From CAYRRR01 sp964426755 (lineage in GTDB: Bacteria; Patescibacteriota; Saccharimonadia; Saccharimonadales; JAGQNJ01), in contig CAYRRR010000008.1 of the NCBI GenBank assembly GCA_964426755.1, positions 1 through 29,436 of the forward strand: a stretch of 29,436 nucleotides of DNA. The letters run 5' to 3'. Position numbers and translations under genes: made by a program. Under the pieces are notes generated by a model, which was not told the DNA's origin, ran no database searches, and worked only from the letters and a program-made list of their open reading frames with translations. Positions within the stretch are counted from its first letter, which is position 1, and every line of letters begins with the position of its first letter. Positions 1-7,714 of this stretch are shown here, piece after piece.

Positions 1-507
1 GTTGAAAAAGCCATGTTAACGACAGTTCATAGTTATACTGCCAGCCAGGTTTTGCAAGATGGTCCAGCCAAAGACATGCGTGAATCACGTGCCGCAGCTG
101 AAAACATAGTACCGACTACAACGGGTGCTGCGATTGCAGTAACCTTAACGGTGCCACAGCTGAAAGACAAGTTTGACGGTATGAGTGTACGTGTGCCAAC
201 ACCCGTAGTATCACTCAGTGATGTAACAATGGTACTAAAAAAACATGCAACAAAAGAAGAAATAAACGAACTCTTTAAAAAAGCGGTTAGTGAGCCGTTT
301 TATCAAGGGGTTTTAGATGTGAGCGAAGAACCACTTGTGAGCAGCGACTATATTGGTAACAGTCATTCGGGCATCATTGATTTGCTGCTTACAAATGTTG
401 TAGCCGGTAATTTAGCAAAAGTAGTTATTTGGTATGACAATGAATGGGGATACAGCAACCGTTTGGTTGAAGTTGTCGCCGATATAGGTAAGCAACTACA
501 TCAATAG
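1..507 (+). CDS. gap: Glyceraldehyde-3-phosphate dehydrogenase, C-terminal part (5' end outside window)
   Basis: Glycolytic enzyme that oxidises glyceraldehyde-3-phosphate to 1,3-bisphosphoglycerate with NAD(P). The frame is open from base 1, so the gene starts upstream; the N-terminal Rossmann domain and catalytic-Cys loop are not visible, and an ATG at 13 is only an internal Met. The 168 residues seen carry the family's catalytic domain: VHSYTASQ (active-site His region), RESRAAAENIVPTTTGAA (phosphate-binding region) and the C-terminal signature WYDNEWGYSNR. The C-terminus looks complete. The stop at 505-507 overlaps the ribosome binding site of the next gene, and the following genes are sugar-phosphate enzymes, so it probably heads or continues a carbon-metabolism operon. 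Family call is very secure; coenzyme preference cannot be judged without the N-terminus. Confidence 0.97.
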   Translation, partial: VEKAMLTTVHSYTASQVLQDGPAKDMRESRAAAENIVPTTTGAAIAVTLTVPQLKDKFDGMSVRVPTPVVSLSDVTMVLKKHATKEEINELFKKAVSEPFYQGVLDVSEEPLVSSDYIGNSHSGIIDLLLTNVVAGNLAKVVIWYDNEWGYSNRLVEVVADIGKQLHQ

Positions 508-511
508 GAGG
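506..511 (+). promoter_or_regulatory. Strong Shine-Dalgarno deciding the GTG start at 517
   Basis: AGGAGG lies five bases before GTG 517 and overlaps the gap stop codon. It is one of the few clear SD sequences in the window and fixes the GTG; the ATG at 512 is in another frame. Confidence 0.8.
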
Positions 512-516
512 ATGAC

Positions 517-759
517 GTGGCTACAAAAAAACAACGTCAAGAGAAACAGGCTAAAAAAATATTCTTCACCATACTAATAGCGTGGTTGGCTGCGTTTCCG
601 GCAATAATAATTTTTCAAATTATTATGCGGTCACTTTTTAGTGATGTTGACCTGCTTATAACAATTACAAATACTATTTCAACTATCGGGGCTATGCTGG
701 GTTTCTTTGGGTGGATACCTTTAATTATTAGTACTTTTTACTGGGATAGTAAAAAATGA
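517..759 (+). CDS. Small two-helix membrane protein, unknown function
   Basis: 80 residues, not recognised. A basic N-terminus (MATKKQRQEKQAKK) is followed by a hydrophobic helix at about residues 15-37 and a second at about 50-75, so it should be a small inner-membrane hairpin with a cytoplasmic positive N-terminus. The GTG start is chosen because a full AGGAGG sits five bases upstream. It begins nine bases after gap stops, and its TGA overlaps the rpiB ATG in an ATGA arrangement, so it is co-transcribed and translationally coupled with sugar-phosphate genes. A role in that pathway is not shown by its sequence. It is real by spacing, SD and coupling; function unknown. Confidence 0.75.
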   Translation: MATKKQRQEKQAKKIFFTILIAWLAAFPAIIIFQIIMRSLFSDVDLLITITNTISTIGAMLGFFGWIPLIISTFYWDSKK

Positions 760-1199
760 AAATTTTTATAGGCGCCGATCACAACGGCTATCAATTGAAA
801 GAACAGCTTGAATCATACTTGCGACAGAACAGCCATGAAGTTATTGACGTAAGCGGCGATAGCTTTGATCCGGCCGATGATTATCCACTTCATGCAGCTA
901 AAGTGGCGAATGGCGTTCTTGCGCATAATAACAGTGTTGGTTTGCTGCTTTGTGGTAGTGGTCAAGGCGTGTGTATGACAGCCAACCGATTCAAGGGTAT
1001 TCGCGCAAGCCTTGCATGGAATGAAAGCCAGGCTCGTGTGTCCCGGAATGACGATGACGCGAACATTCTTTGCCTGCCTGCCAGAGAGCTCAAAAATTTT
1101 GATCAGGCACGTGACATAGTAGACGTTTGGCTGAAAACTCCATTTGAGAACGTTGAACGGCGAAGGCGACGAATTAAACAAATGGATGAAGTAACATAA
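756..1199 (+). CDS. rpiB: Ribose-5-phosphate isomerase B (RpiB/LacAB family)
   Basis: Interconverts ribose-5-phosphate and ribulose-5-phosphate in the non-oxidative pentose phosphate pathway; cytosolic. 147 aa, the usual RpiB length. The N-terminal IGADHNG motif and the anion-hole segment LLLCGSGQGVCM with Cys66 (the family's catalytic base) are present, as is the Arg-rich C-terminal helix. In E. coli RpiB the RQHNDTN segment carries a His near position 99; here it reads RNDDDAN, with Asp99. Some RpiB/LacAB homologues vary at this position, so substrate could be another aldose phosphate, but the rpe and transketolase neighbours favour ribose-5-phosphate. The start is coupled (ATGA) to the upstream gene and the stop lies one base before the next ATG. 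Confidence 0.9.
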   Translation: MKIFIGADHNGYQLKEQLESYLRQNSHEVIDVSGDSFDPADDYPLHAAKVANGVLAHNNSVGLLLCGSGQGVCMTANRFKGIRASLAWNESQARVSRNDDDANILCLPARELKNFDQARDIVDVWLKTPFENVERRRRRIKQMDEVT

Positions 1200-1200
1200 T

Positions 1201-1830
1201 ATGGCGGTTGTTTGTCCAGCGATTTTAGCTCGTGATGCGCACGAATACCAAACGCAAATCAATCGAGTTACCAGCTTTGCGCAGCGTGTACAAATAGACT
1301 TAACCGATGGCAAATTTGCGAAAGCACCAACGGTAACCCTTGAACAGGTGTGGTGGCCAGAATCGCTTAAGCCTGACATTCATCTTATGTATCAGAATCC
1401 CGAAGCGGTGCTAGATGATTGCATTCGCTTAAAACCACAAATGGTAATTGTTCATGCCGAAGCTGATGGCGTTTTTCATAAAATTAAGGCCAGGTTGAGT
1501 AAACAGAATATTAAAATTGGGGTCGCTTTGCTAGGTAAAACTTCGACCCATGTCATAAAGCCATCACTGAAATACATTGATCATGTAATGATTTTTAGTG
1601 GTGATTTAGGTAAATTTGGTGGTGTCGCGGATTTGTCATTATTAACTAAAGTAAGACAGCTTAAAGAGTGGAAACCAGAGCTAGAGATTGGCTGGGATGG
1701 CGGCGTTAATGACACTAACGCGGCAAAATTAGTAAGCGGCGGCGTTAATGTGCTAAATGTGGGTGGCTATATCCAAACTGCCGTCGATCCACGTGAGAAC
1801 TTCTTACAACTGCAAAACATAATAAGCTAA
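1201..1830 (+). CDS. rpe: Ribulose-phosphate 3-epimerase-like TIM barrel
   Basis: Predicted to epimerise ribulose-5-phosphate to xylulose-5-phosphate. 209 aa. Family landmarks are present in order: PAIL near the N-terminus, IDLTDGKF (beta2), DIHLM (beta3, metal-ligand His), and GWDGGVN plus GGVNVLNVGGYI (beta7/8, metal Asp and phosphate binding). It is divergent: the canonical HxDxMDG metal motif reads QIDLTDG, so the first His ligand is Gln, and the usual SVxPGFGG loop reads FSGDLGKFGG. It could be a diverged epimerase or a relative acting on another sugar phosphate; position between rpiB and transketolase supports the epimerase role. One base separates it from rpiB; no SD is visible, so it probably depends on coupling. 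Confidence 0.75.
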   Translation: MAVVCPAILARDAHEYQTQINRVTSFAQRVQIDLTDGKFAKAPTVTLEQVWWPESLKPDIHLMYQNPEAVLDDCIRLKPQMVIVHAEADGVFHKIKARLSKQNIKIGVALLGKTSTHVIKPSLKYIDHVMIFSGDLGKFGGVADLSLLTKVRQLKEWKPELEIGWDGGVNDTNAAKLVSGGVNVLNVGGYIQTAVDPRENFLQLQNIIS

Positions 1831-1834
1831 AGCA

Positions 1835-1843
1835 TGTTATAAT
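1835..1843 (+). promoter_or_regulatory. Extended -10 promoter for the transketolase operon
   Basis: TGTTATAAT is a perfect extended -10 ending 11 bases before ATG 1855; no convincing -35 is needed with TGn. A start point 6-7 bases downstream gives a leader of about five bases, too short for an SD. It starts a second transcription unit inside the sugar-phosphate block. Confidence 0.6.
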
Positions 1844-1854
1844 TTGATATAAAT

Positions 1855-2715
1855 ATGGGTGGACAAAAACATTCGCTGCAAGAACTAGAATTAACTGCAA
1901 ACAGCATCAGAGAAGATATCATCAAGATGCTCGAACATGCCGGTAGCGGGCATAGCGCGGGACCGCTTGGCCTTGCCGACATCTTTACAGCGCTTTACTT
2001 CGATATCTTGAAGCACGACCCTCGCAAACCCGGCTGGAAAGAGCGCGATATAGTATTGTTAAGTAATGGCCATTGTGTACCGGTGCAGTATGCAGCTATG
2101 GCGCACGCCGGATATTTTGACAAAAAAGAACTTATGACTTTGCGCCAATTTGGCTCGCGACTGCAGGGTCACCCCGAAAGAATTAAACTACCCGGACTCG
2201 AAAATACCAGTGGACCGTTAGGATGTGGCCTTAGCCAAGCATGTGGTATGGCGTTGGCGATGAACATGAATAACGAGACTCACCGATGGATTTATGTAGT
2301 TATGGGTGATGGCGAACAAAATGAAGGTAATGTGTGGGAGGCAGCTATGCTAGCTGCTAAATATGATCTTCATAATGTCATTGCAATTACAGATCGTAAT
2401 GATATTCAGATCGATGGACCAACAGAGCAAGTCATGCCATTAGAAGATCTAAAAGCTAAATGGGAGAGTTTTGGCTGGCACGTCTTAGAAATAGATGGCA
2501 ATAATATTGAGGCTGTCATTGATGCATGTTCTATGGCTCGTGCTATTACTGCTAAGCCCACGATGATTATTGCTCACACCATACCGGGCAAAGGTGTAGA
2601 TTTTATGGAATATGATTTTAATTGGCACGGAAAACCGCCTGATTCGAAACAGGCTAAAGAGGCTCTTCAGGATATCCGTACATTAAAAGGTAAAATTAAA
2701 AGCGAGCATCAATAA
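1855..2715 (+). CDS. tktA: Transketolase, N-terminal (thiamine-diphosphate-binding) subunit
   Basis: Half of a split transketolase, which transfers two-carbon ketol units between sugar phosphates with TPP and Mg2+. 286 aa, about the length of the PP domain alone. Seen: GSGHSAGPLG near residues 30-40 (phosphate/TPP loop), the SNGH segment, ENTSGPLGCGLSQACG, and the TPP motif GDGEQNEGNVWEA at about residues 151-163, with the following DRNDIQIDG. The pyrimidine-binding and C-terminal domains are encoded by the next gene, whose ATG overlaps this stop by one base. Split transketolases are known in archaea and several bacterial groups. The gene has its own extended -10 just upstream and should be nearly leaderless. 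Confidence 0.93.
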   Translation: MGGQKHSLQELELTANSIREDIIKMLEHAGSGHSAGPLGLADIFTALYFDILKHDPRKPGWKERDIVLLSNGHCVPVQYAAMAHAGYFDKKELMTLRQFGSRLQGHPERIKLPGLENTSGPLGCGLSQACGMALAMNMNNETHRWIYVVMGDGEQNEGNVWEAAMLAAKYDLHNVIAITDRNDIQIDGPTEQVMPLEDLKAKWESFGWHVLEIDGNNIEAVIDACSMARAITAKPTMIIAHTIPGKGVDFMEYDFNWHGKPPDSKQAKEALQDIRTLKGKIKSEHQ

Positions 2716-3686
2716 TGGATTTACAGCTTGTGCATAAACACTGGACAGGTACCAATGTTATAAAGGAGCCCATAAGAAAAGGCTTTGGTCGCGGTTTATT
2801 TGAGGCGGCTAAGCACAATGAGGCAATTGTTGCAGCGTGCGCTGACTTAACTGAATCTACGCAAATGCATTTATTTCGCGATGCTTTTCCCGAGCGTTTT
2901 ATTGAAATTGGTGTTGCCGAACAAAATTTGGTAACGGTAGGTTCTGGATTGGCGGCCATGGGTAAGATCCCCTATGTGAGCAGTTATGCGGCATTTAGTC
3001 CTGGCCGCAACTGGGAGCAGATCAGAACAACCATATGTCTTAATAATATGCCCGTAAAGGTGATTGGCTCGCATGCGGGTGTTAGCGTAGGCCCAGACGG
3101 TGCTACGCATCAAATGCTTGAAGACATCGCGATTATGCGAGCCCTTCCTAATATGGTTGTGTTAGCACCGGGCGACAGTCTTGAGGCCGAGCGAGCTACA
3201 ATGGCTCTTGCGCCTGACAAGCGACCAGCATACATGCGGCTTGCTCGTGAAGCAACACCCATTATCACTACTAATAAAACACCTTTTGAAATCGGAAAAG
3301 CTTATGTGTATGCTCCTGGAACGGATTTGACTATTATCTCTACCGGAACAATGACCTACCAAGCGTTGCTTGCATCCGAGACGCTTTATAAAGAAGGCAT
3401 TGATGCGGAAGTAATTCACTGCCCCACGATAAAGCCACTAGACACGCCAACGATTTTAAAAAGCATTAAGAAAACCCGCCGGGTTATTACCGCTGAAGAA
3501 CATCAGATCACCGGGGGATTAGGCGGTGCTATTGCTGAATTTACAGCCGAACATTACCCGGTGCCACTGCGACGAATAGGCGTGCAAGATCGTTTCGGAG
3601 AGTCGGGCGATCCCGAAACATTACTTAAGCACTTTGGCTTGACTGCAAAACATATAGCCCTCGCGGCACATCAGTTAGTGGACTGA
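2715..3686 (+). CDS. tktB: Transketolase, C-terminal (pyrimidine-binding) subunit
   Basis: Second half of the split transketolase; it pairs with the 1855-2715 product to complete the active site at the subunit interface. 323 aa. The Pyr domain has IEIGVAEQNLVTVGSGLAA with the Glu that activates the thiamine ring, followed by SYAAFSPGRNWEQIR and SHAGVSVGPDGATHQ. The C-terminal domain has GTMTYQALLASETL and ITAEEHQITGGLGGAIAE. The start overlaps the previous stop by one base (TAATG), expected for subunits made in equal amounts. Not 1-deoxyxylulose-5-phosphate synthase: the split form and motifs are transketolase-like and all neighbours are sugar-phosphate genes. Confidence 0.93.
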   Translation: MDLQLVHKHWTGTNVIKEPIRKGFGRGLFEAAKHNEAIVAACADLTESTQMHLFRDAFPERFIEIGVAEQNLVTVGSGLAAMGKIPYVSSYAAFSPGRNWEQIRTTICLNNMPVKVIGSHAGVSVGPDGATHQMLEDIAIMRALPNMVVLAPGDSLEAERATMALAPDKRPAYMRLAREATPIITTNKTPFEIGKAYVYAPGTDLTIISTGTMTYQALLASETLYKEGIDAEVIHCPTIKPLDTPTILKSIKKTRRVITAEEHQITGGLGGAIAEFTAEHYPVPLRRIGVQDRFGESGDPETLLKHFGLTAKHIALAAHQLVD

Positions 3687-3688
3687 TA

Positions 3689-3718
3689 TTGGCAAATAAA
3701 AGCACAAGCATTTACAAT
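3689..3718 (+). promoter_or_regulatory. Sigma-70-type promoter for fba, leaderless
   Basis: TTGGCA (3689-3694), an 18-base spacer and TACAAT (3713-3718). ATG 3726 lies seven bases past the -10, so the transcription start should fall on or next to the start codon. The -35 begins within a few bases of the tkt stop. Confidence 0.65.
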
Positions 3719-3725
3719 ACTCATT

Positions 3726-4766
3726 ATGGATAAAACAATCTTAGAACAAACAGCAAAACAGTTAGTGCAACAAGGTAAGGGATTGTTGGCCGCAGACGAA
3801 AGCAGCAACAGCTGCCAAAAGCGCTTTGATGCGGTTGGTGTAGAGTGCACGGAAGAAACCAGGCGACAATATCGTCAAATTCTTATTACAGCCCCAAATA
3901 TCAATAAATATGTCAGTGGTGTTATATTGTATGACGAAACTTTTTGGCAACAGACTGACGCGAAACAAACATTTAGGGACTACTTATCAGAACACGGCAT
4001 ATTGCCAGGTATTAAAGTCGATGAAGGTCTTATAGAATTACCGGGGTTTCCAAATGAAAAGCTTACAAAGGGTCTCGATAATTTACCGGAGCGAATGCAA
4101 AAGTATGCACAAGCCGGAGCAACGTTTGCTAAATGGCGAGCGGTCATTTCTATTAGCGACACCACCCCTTCGGCGCCGTGTATAGACGCTAATTGTTTTG
4201 TCTTGGCACGATATGCGCGTATATGTCAAGAGAGCAATGTTGTGCCGATTGTAGAGCCGGAAGTTTTGTTTGATGGCACGCATACGATCGATCGTTGCGA
4301 AGAGGTAATGCGACATACCCTGCGCCGACTTTTTAATTTTATGCGTTATTATCGCGTACATCTGCCAGGGGTTATTCTTAAAACAAGCATGGTATTGCCA
4401 GGCAAAGAAAGCGGTACCGCTATTGATAACAAGGCAGTTGCCACAAAGACAGCTAGTCTTTTAAGAGATGAGGTGCCAGCTGGACTCGGTGGCGTAGTAT
4501 TTTTGTCAGGTGGCCAAACACCAAAAGATGCTTTCATTAACCTTAATCGTATAAAGCAAGACGGGGCGTTTCCTTGGGGTGTTACGTTTTCATATTCACG
4601 CGCAATACAGGACCCCGTACTTAAGACTTGGGCGCAAGAGCGCGACCACAAAGCCGCCAGTGCTATTTATGTAAAACAATTAAAACTGGTAACACAAGCA
4701 ACCAAAGGGCAACTAGACGAGTCAACTAATCTTGATAATTTTGTATCACGTAGTCAGGATCTATAA
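3726..4766 (+). CDS. fba: Class I fructose-bisphosphate aldolase (eukaryote-like)
   Basis: Reversibly cleaves fructose-1,6-bisphosphate to DHAP and glyceraldehyde-3-phosphate by a Schiff base, without metal. 346 aa, close to animal and plant class I aldolases, and clearly of that type rather than the DhnA/FbaB archaeal type. Seen: GKGLLAADES near the N-terminus, FAKWRAV, VPIVEPEVL, GVILKTSMVLPG with the Schiff-base Lys at about 219, and VFLSGGQ. Class I members of this kind can also cleave sedoheptulose-1,7-bisphosphate, relevant because no transaldolase is visible here. It has its own promoter, and the PfkB-type kinase ATG follows its stop with no gap. Confidence 0.95.
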   Translation: MDKTILEQTAKQLVQQGKGLLAADESSNSCQKRFDAVGVECTEETRRQYRQILITAPNINKYVSGVILYDETFWQQTDAKQTFRDYLSEHGILPGIKVDEGLIELPGFPNEKLTKGLDNLPERMQKYAQAGATFAKWRAVISISDTTPSAPCIDANCFVLARYARICQESNVVPIVEPEVLFDGTHTIDRCEEVMRHTLRRLFNFMRYYRVHLPGVILKTSMVLPGKESGTAIDNKAVATKTASLLRDEVPAGLGGVVFLSGGQTPKDAFINLNRIKQDGAFPWGVTFSYSRAIQDPVLKTWAQERDHKAASAIYVKQLKLVTQATKGQLDESTNLDNFVSRSQDL

Positions 4767-5729
4767 ATGAAAAAAGTTCACATTGTTTCAATTGGCGCTG
4801 CTGTTCAAGATGTTTTTTTGCAGGGTCAAATATTTAAACCCAAAAAAGATAATGGTGAGCTGGTAGAACAATTTAAGCTGGGTACAAAAAATGAAGTTGA
4901 AGCTGTCGTGTACAGTACTGGCGGCGGAGCGACCAATGCTAGCGTCACGTTTGCTCGGCTTGGACTTATCAGTACCTACATGGGTAGAATCGGACAGGAT
5001 ATTGCCGGAAAAGCAATTCTAGACAATTTGTCTGAAGAGAATGTCAGCACCAAACTCGTTTGGGAATCAAGCAAGCTCGGAACCGGTTATTCGACTATTT
5101 TGTTGTCACCCAGTGGTGAGCGTACCATATTGACTTATCGAGGTGCTTCAGCTGCATACGAGCTAAAAACGACTCATTTTCAAAATATAAAACCAGATTG
5201 GTTTTATATAAGTTCTTTGTCTGGCGATATTGCAGCGCTTGAAACTATCGTTACTTATGCGCAAAAGCATAAGATTAAAATAGCAATTAATCCGGGACAG
5301 GGTGAACTAAAGTCTAAAGAGTTTCGCTCATTGTTGTCAAACTTTGCTATCTTAAGCATTAATAAAGACGAGCTAGAGGCTTTATTTGGTACTGCCGATT
5401 TATATACGTTACTAAAAAAGGCTCACAAGTTGGTACCCACGGTTGTTGCTACAGACGGACCAAAGGGCTCATATGTTATTAATGAAAATACAATTTATAA
5501 AGCAGGTATGTACAAAGACGTTGCTGTAGTTGATCGAGCAGGAGCAGGTGATGCATTTTGCAGTGGCTTTGTTGCAATGATTGCAACAGGAGAATCGGTT
5601 GAAAAGGCAATTACATTTGGTAGCGCCAACTCAACCAGTGTTGTCAGTAAAATTGGAGCAAAGGCTGGTATATTGAGATCAGCAAAGAATCTTCATTCAA
5701 TGCCAATAACAGTTGTTGCGGCGGCATAA
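4767..5729 (+). CDS. PfkB-family carbohydrate kinase, candidate phosphofructokinase
   Basis: ATP-dependent sugar kinase of the ribokinase/PfkB fold. 320 aa. Seen: the glycine-rich substrate motif STGGGATNASVTFARLG at about residues 51-67, GRIGQDIAG, the acceptor-side NPGQGEL and SINKDELEALFG region, and the second signature DRAGAGDAFCSGF with catalytic Asp at about 262. Substrate cannot be read from motifs alone; 6-phosphofructokinase, tagatose-6-phosphate, ribose or another sugar are possible. The start codon abuts the aldolase stop (4764-4766), so the two are certainly co-transcribed. That suggests it makes the aldolase's bisphosphate substrate. The canonical DTTGAGD reads DRAGAGD here, which is tolerated in the family. 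Confidence 0.85.
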   Translation: MKKVHIVSIGAAVQDVFLQGQIFKPKKDNGELVEQFKLGTKNEVEAVVYSTGGGATNASVTFARLGLISTYMGRIGQDIAGKAILDNLSEENVSTKLVWESSKLGTGYSTILLSPSGERTILTYRGASAAYELKTTHFQNIKPDWFYISSLSGDIAALETIVTYAQKHKIKIAINPGQGELKSKEFRSLLSNFAILSINKDELEALFGTADLYTLLKKAHKLVPTVVATDGPKGSYVINENTIYKAGMYKDVAVVDRAGAGDAFCSGFVAMIATGESVEKAITFGSANSTSVVSKIGAKAGILRSAKNLHSMPITVVAAA

Positions 5730-5785
5730 GTACTTGATTATCACCTTTGCGTTACAGTAGTGCTTATGGTAACCTTAAGGTAACT

Positions 5786-7036
5786 ATGTCTCGTATGATA
5801 TCGGAACTTTTAGGTGCGACTGAACCATTATTTTCACTCGCGGTTAAACAGCTGGAAGAAGCCAGCGGAAATCCAAGCGCAGATGTGCGGCTTACGGCAG
5901 AAATAGTCGGCAAAGTCCGCCTTAAAACAGAAGAGCTCGGCTTAGATCCGGATGACACGACACCACGCGAACTACATGCCGCTTTGCTGGCTCGCATAGA
6001 AGAGGATGATAGGCGTCTTGTTAAAAAAATTGGCGGAAAAAATCCTGACGACCCCGTTGAGTTAATGCCACTTATGAAAAAAACATGGGAAAAAATGGAT
6101 ACGCCGAAATCATGTTGGGTGTTAAAAAAGTCGGTCGCTAAAGCCATGCTCAAAAAGACTCCACCAAAAAATATTATGGCTCACCTTGGGTATAGGTCAG
6201 TCGATAGTATGCTAAAACATGAAAAATTGGGTGAAGTATATGGTGCGTTACGATTTGCAGAGTCACCTGAATGGTTAAATGAATTTAACGAACAGTATAA
6301 GACACTGAAACCAAGCGATTTCGAAACACGACGCATAGAAATTGTTGAAATGTCACTCGAACGATGGGGTGATATTGCGGCGCCATTTATTCATAAAAAA
6401 CGTCACAATATTACGCACTTAAAAGAGCTTGGCTACATATTGATGTTACCGGTATCTGAAAAGACTAAACTACGGGGAATAACAATTTTTACATTGCCGC
6501 TCATTTTTCACTACTTAAACGAAATCCGTTTGTATTCAGCATTTTTTAAACTGCAGCAAGTAAAGCCAAATTTTGGTAAAGTTTTAGCCAACACTTTAAT
6601 TGCAGATCCTCCGCGTGCTGCGGTAATGGCTGGACAAAAAATTCATTGGCGCGTAATTCAAAAATATCTTGGACGACATACCGATGACATGAAAAGCAAA
6701 AAATATCCTGAAATCTTTGAACCGCACGTACAGCCAGAAGATCTCCATTGGCGCCGTGCAGGAGAGATGCTCTTAGAGGTTGATCCGGGGTTATCATTTT
6801 GGCAAGACTTAGATTACGTCGGCATAAAAGCAAAGGATGGTTTACCGGTTCCTCTTAATATGCTTGATGTCGCTGCGAGTTATGTAAATCGATCGCCCTT
6901 TTCAGACAGGGCAGTGTATCATTTTCGTGATAGTTTATGGAACGAATTATTTATTCGATACATGGGGCAAAAAAATCTTGAACAGCAAATACTGCAACAA
7001 CTTGATAACGATATGATTGCACCAGAGAAACTATGA
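5786..7036 (+). CDS. Conserved-looking protein of unknown function, about 417 aa
   Basis: Not assigned to a named family. The frame extends upstream to a TTG at 5747, but ATG 5786 (MSRMISELLG) is a better start. The N-terminal third is charged and helix-like (about residues 10-110); the rest is rich in Trp, His and aromatic residues, with HKKRHNITHLKELGYILMLP, PPRAAVMAGQKIHWRVIQKY and EPHVQPEDLHWRRAGEMLL as the most motif-like stretches. No signal peptide and no clear membrane helix. From memory it resembles a hypothetical protein found across Patescibacteria; a search is needed. Its stop overlaps the next ATG by four bases, so the two are translationally coupled. A 10-bp palindrome ACCTTAAGGT lies 6-15 bases before the start. 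Confidence 0.7.
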   Translation: MSRMISELLGATEPLFSLAVKQLEEASGNPSADVRLTAEIVGKVRLKTEELGLDPDDTTPRELHAALLARIEEDDRRLVKKIGGKNPDDPVELMPLMKKTWEKMDTPKSCWVLKKSVAKAMLKKTPPKNIMAHLGYRSVDSMLKHEKLGEVYGALRFAESPEWLNEFNEQYKTLKPSDFETRRIEIVEMSLERWGDIAAPFIHKKRHNITHLKELGYILMLPVSEKTKLRGITIFTLPLIFHYLNEIRLYSAFFKLQQVKPNFGKVLANTLIADPPRAAVMAGQKIHWRVIQKYLGRHTDDMKSKKYPEIFEPHVQPEDLHWRRAGEMLLEVDPGLSFWQDLDYVGIKAKDGLPVPLNMLDVAASYVNRSPFSDRAVYHFRDSLWNELFIRYMGQKNLEQQILQQLDNDMIAPEKL

Positions 7037-7686
7037 GTTATTTATTTCAGCCTGATCCGCATCCTTCAAAGAATACAAAGCGACATGGGATTCACCTACG
7101 GTTTACGATATGTGTATCTGGCGCGGCAGCAGGCGCTACCGTTAAGGATTCTGCCGACCTTGCTATGACACTGGGGAAGGAAATTGCTAAGCACGGACAT
7201 ATACTTACGACCGGTGCTACCATTGGTTTGCCTTATTTCGCGGCCAAGGGTGCTTCCAAAGCGGGAGGAGTTAGTATAGGGTTTTCGCCCGCCGCATCGC
7301 TTCGCGAACATTTACGAAAATATCGCTTGCCGTTCCAGTATTTTGATTTCATTAACTTTACTGGCATGCAATATGTTGGTAGAGATTTATATTTAGTACA
7401 ATCAAGCGACGCCGTCATTAGTGTCGGCGGTCGGTTCGGCAGCCTGCATGAATTTATTTCGGCACTTGAAGCCGGAAAGCCCTGCGGTGTATTACTTGGC
7501 AGCGGCGGTACGGCAGACATAATTCCCTCATTGTTAGAAAGTTTAGAAACTCCACGAAAAAGCTTGGTGGTGTTTGATACTGATCCAGAAGCGTTGGTTA
7601 CAAAAATTGAAGCTATTCTTGAAGAGAAATATCATGATATCTATGTAGACTACAAAGATGGCAAGAAGTTTTGGTTTACGGAATAG
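7033..7686 (+). CDS. LOG/TIGR00725-like Rossmann-fold protein
   Basis: 217 aa. A beta-strand and glycine loop (ICVSGAAAGATVKDS) at about residues 27-41, TTGATIGLPYFAAKGA, and VISVGGRFGSLHEFISALEAGKP at about residues 125-147 place it in the SLOG superfamily near the LOG (cytokinin phosphoribohydrolase) proteins. The LOG catalytic signature PGGxGTxxE reads VGGRFGSLHE, keeping the Gly loop and Glu but not Pro and Thr, as in TIGR00725-type relatives. It could hydrolyse or bind a nucleotide; activity cannot be predicted safely. The ATGA start overlap with the 417-aa gene implies the proteins work together or are made in fixed ratio. Confidence 0.75.
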   Translation: MSYLFQPDPHPSKNTKRHGIHLRFTICVSGAAAGATVKDSADLAMTLGKEIAKHGHILTTGATIGLPYFAAKGASKAGGVSIGFSPAASLREHLRKYRLPFQYFDFINFTGMQYVGRDLYLVQSSDAVISVGGRFGSLHEFISALEAGKPCGVLLGSGGTADIIPSLLESLETPRKSLVVFDTDPEALVTKIEAILEEKYHDIYVDYKDGKKFWFTE

Positions 7687-7699
7687 TTGTGGTGCCGTT

Positions 7700-7708
7700 T
7701 GATACAAT
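7700..7708 (+). promoter_or_regulatory. Extended -10 promoter for uvrB, leaderless GTG start
   Basis: TGATACAAT (TGn plus TACAAT at 7703-7708) ends six bases before GTG 7715, so transcription should begin at the GTG. No SD precedes the gene and no good -35 is visible. Confidence 0.6.
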
Positions 7709-7714
7709 ATATCA

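Noticed and set aside
813..1379. 188-aa minus-strand reading frame opposite rpiB and rpe
   Set aside because: It lies fully antisense to two well-recognised genes, has no family features and no promoter or SD, so it is a coding shadow.
5747..5785. Longer TTG start for the 417-aa protein
   Set aside because: TTG has no SD or well-placed -10, and the added residues look like untranslated sequence; ATG 5786 is preferred.
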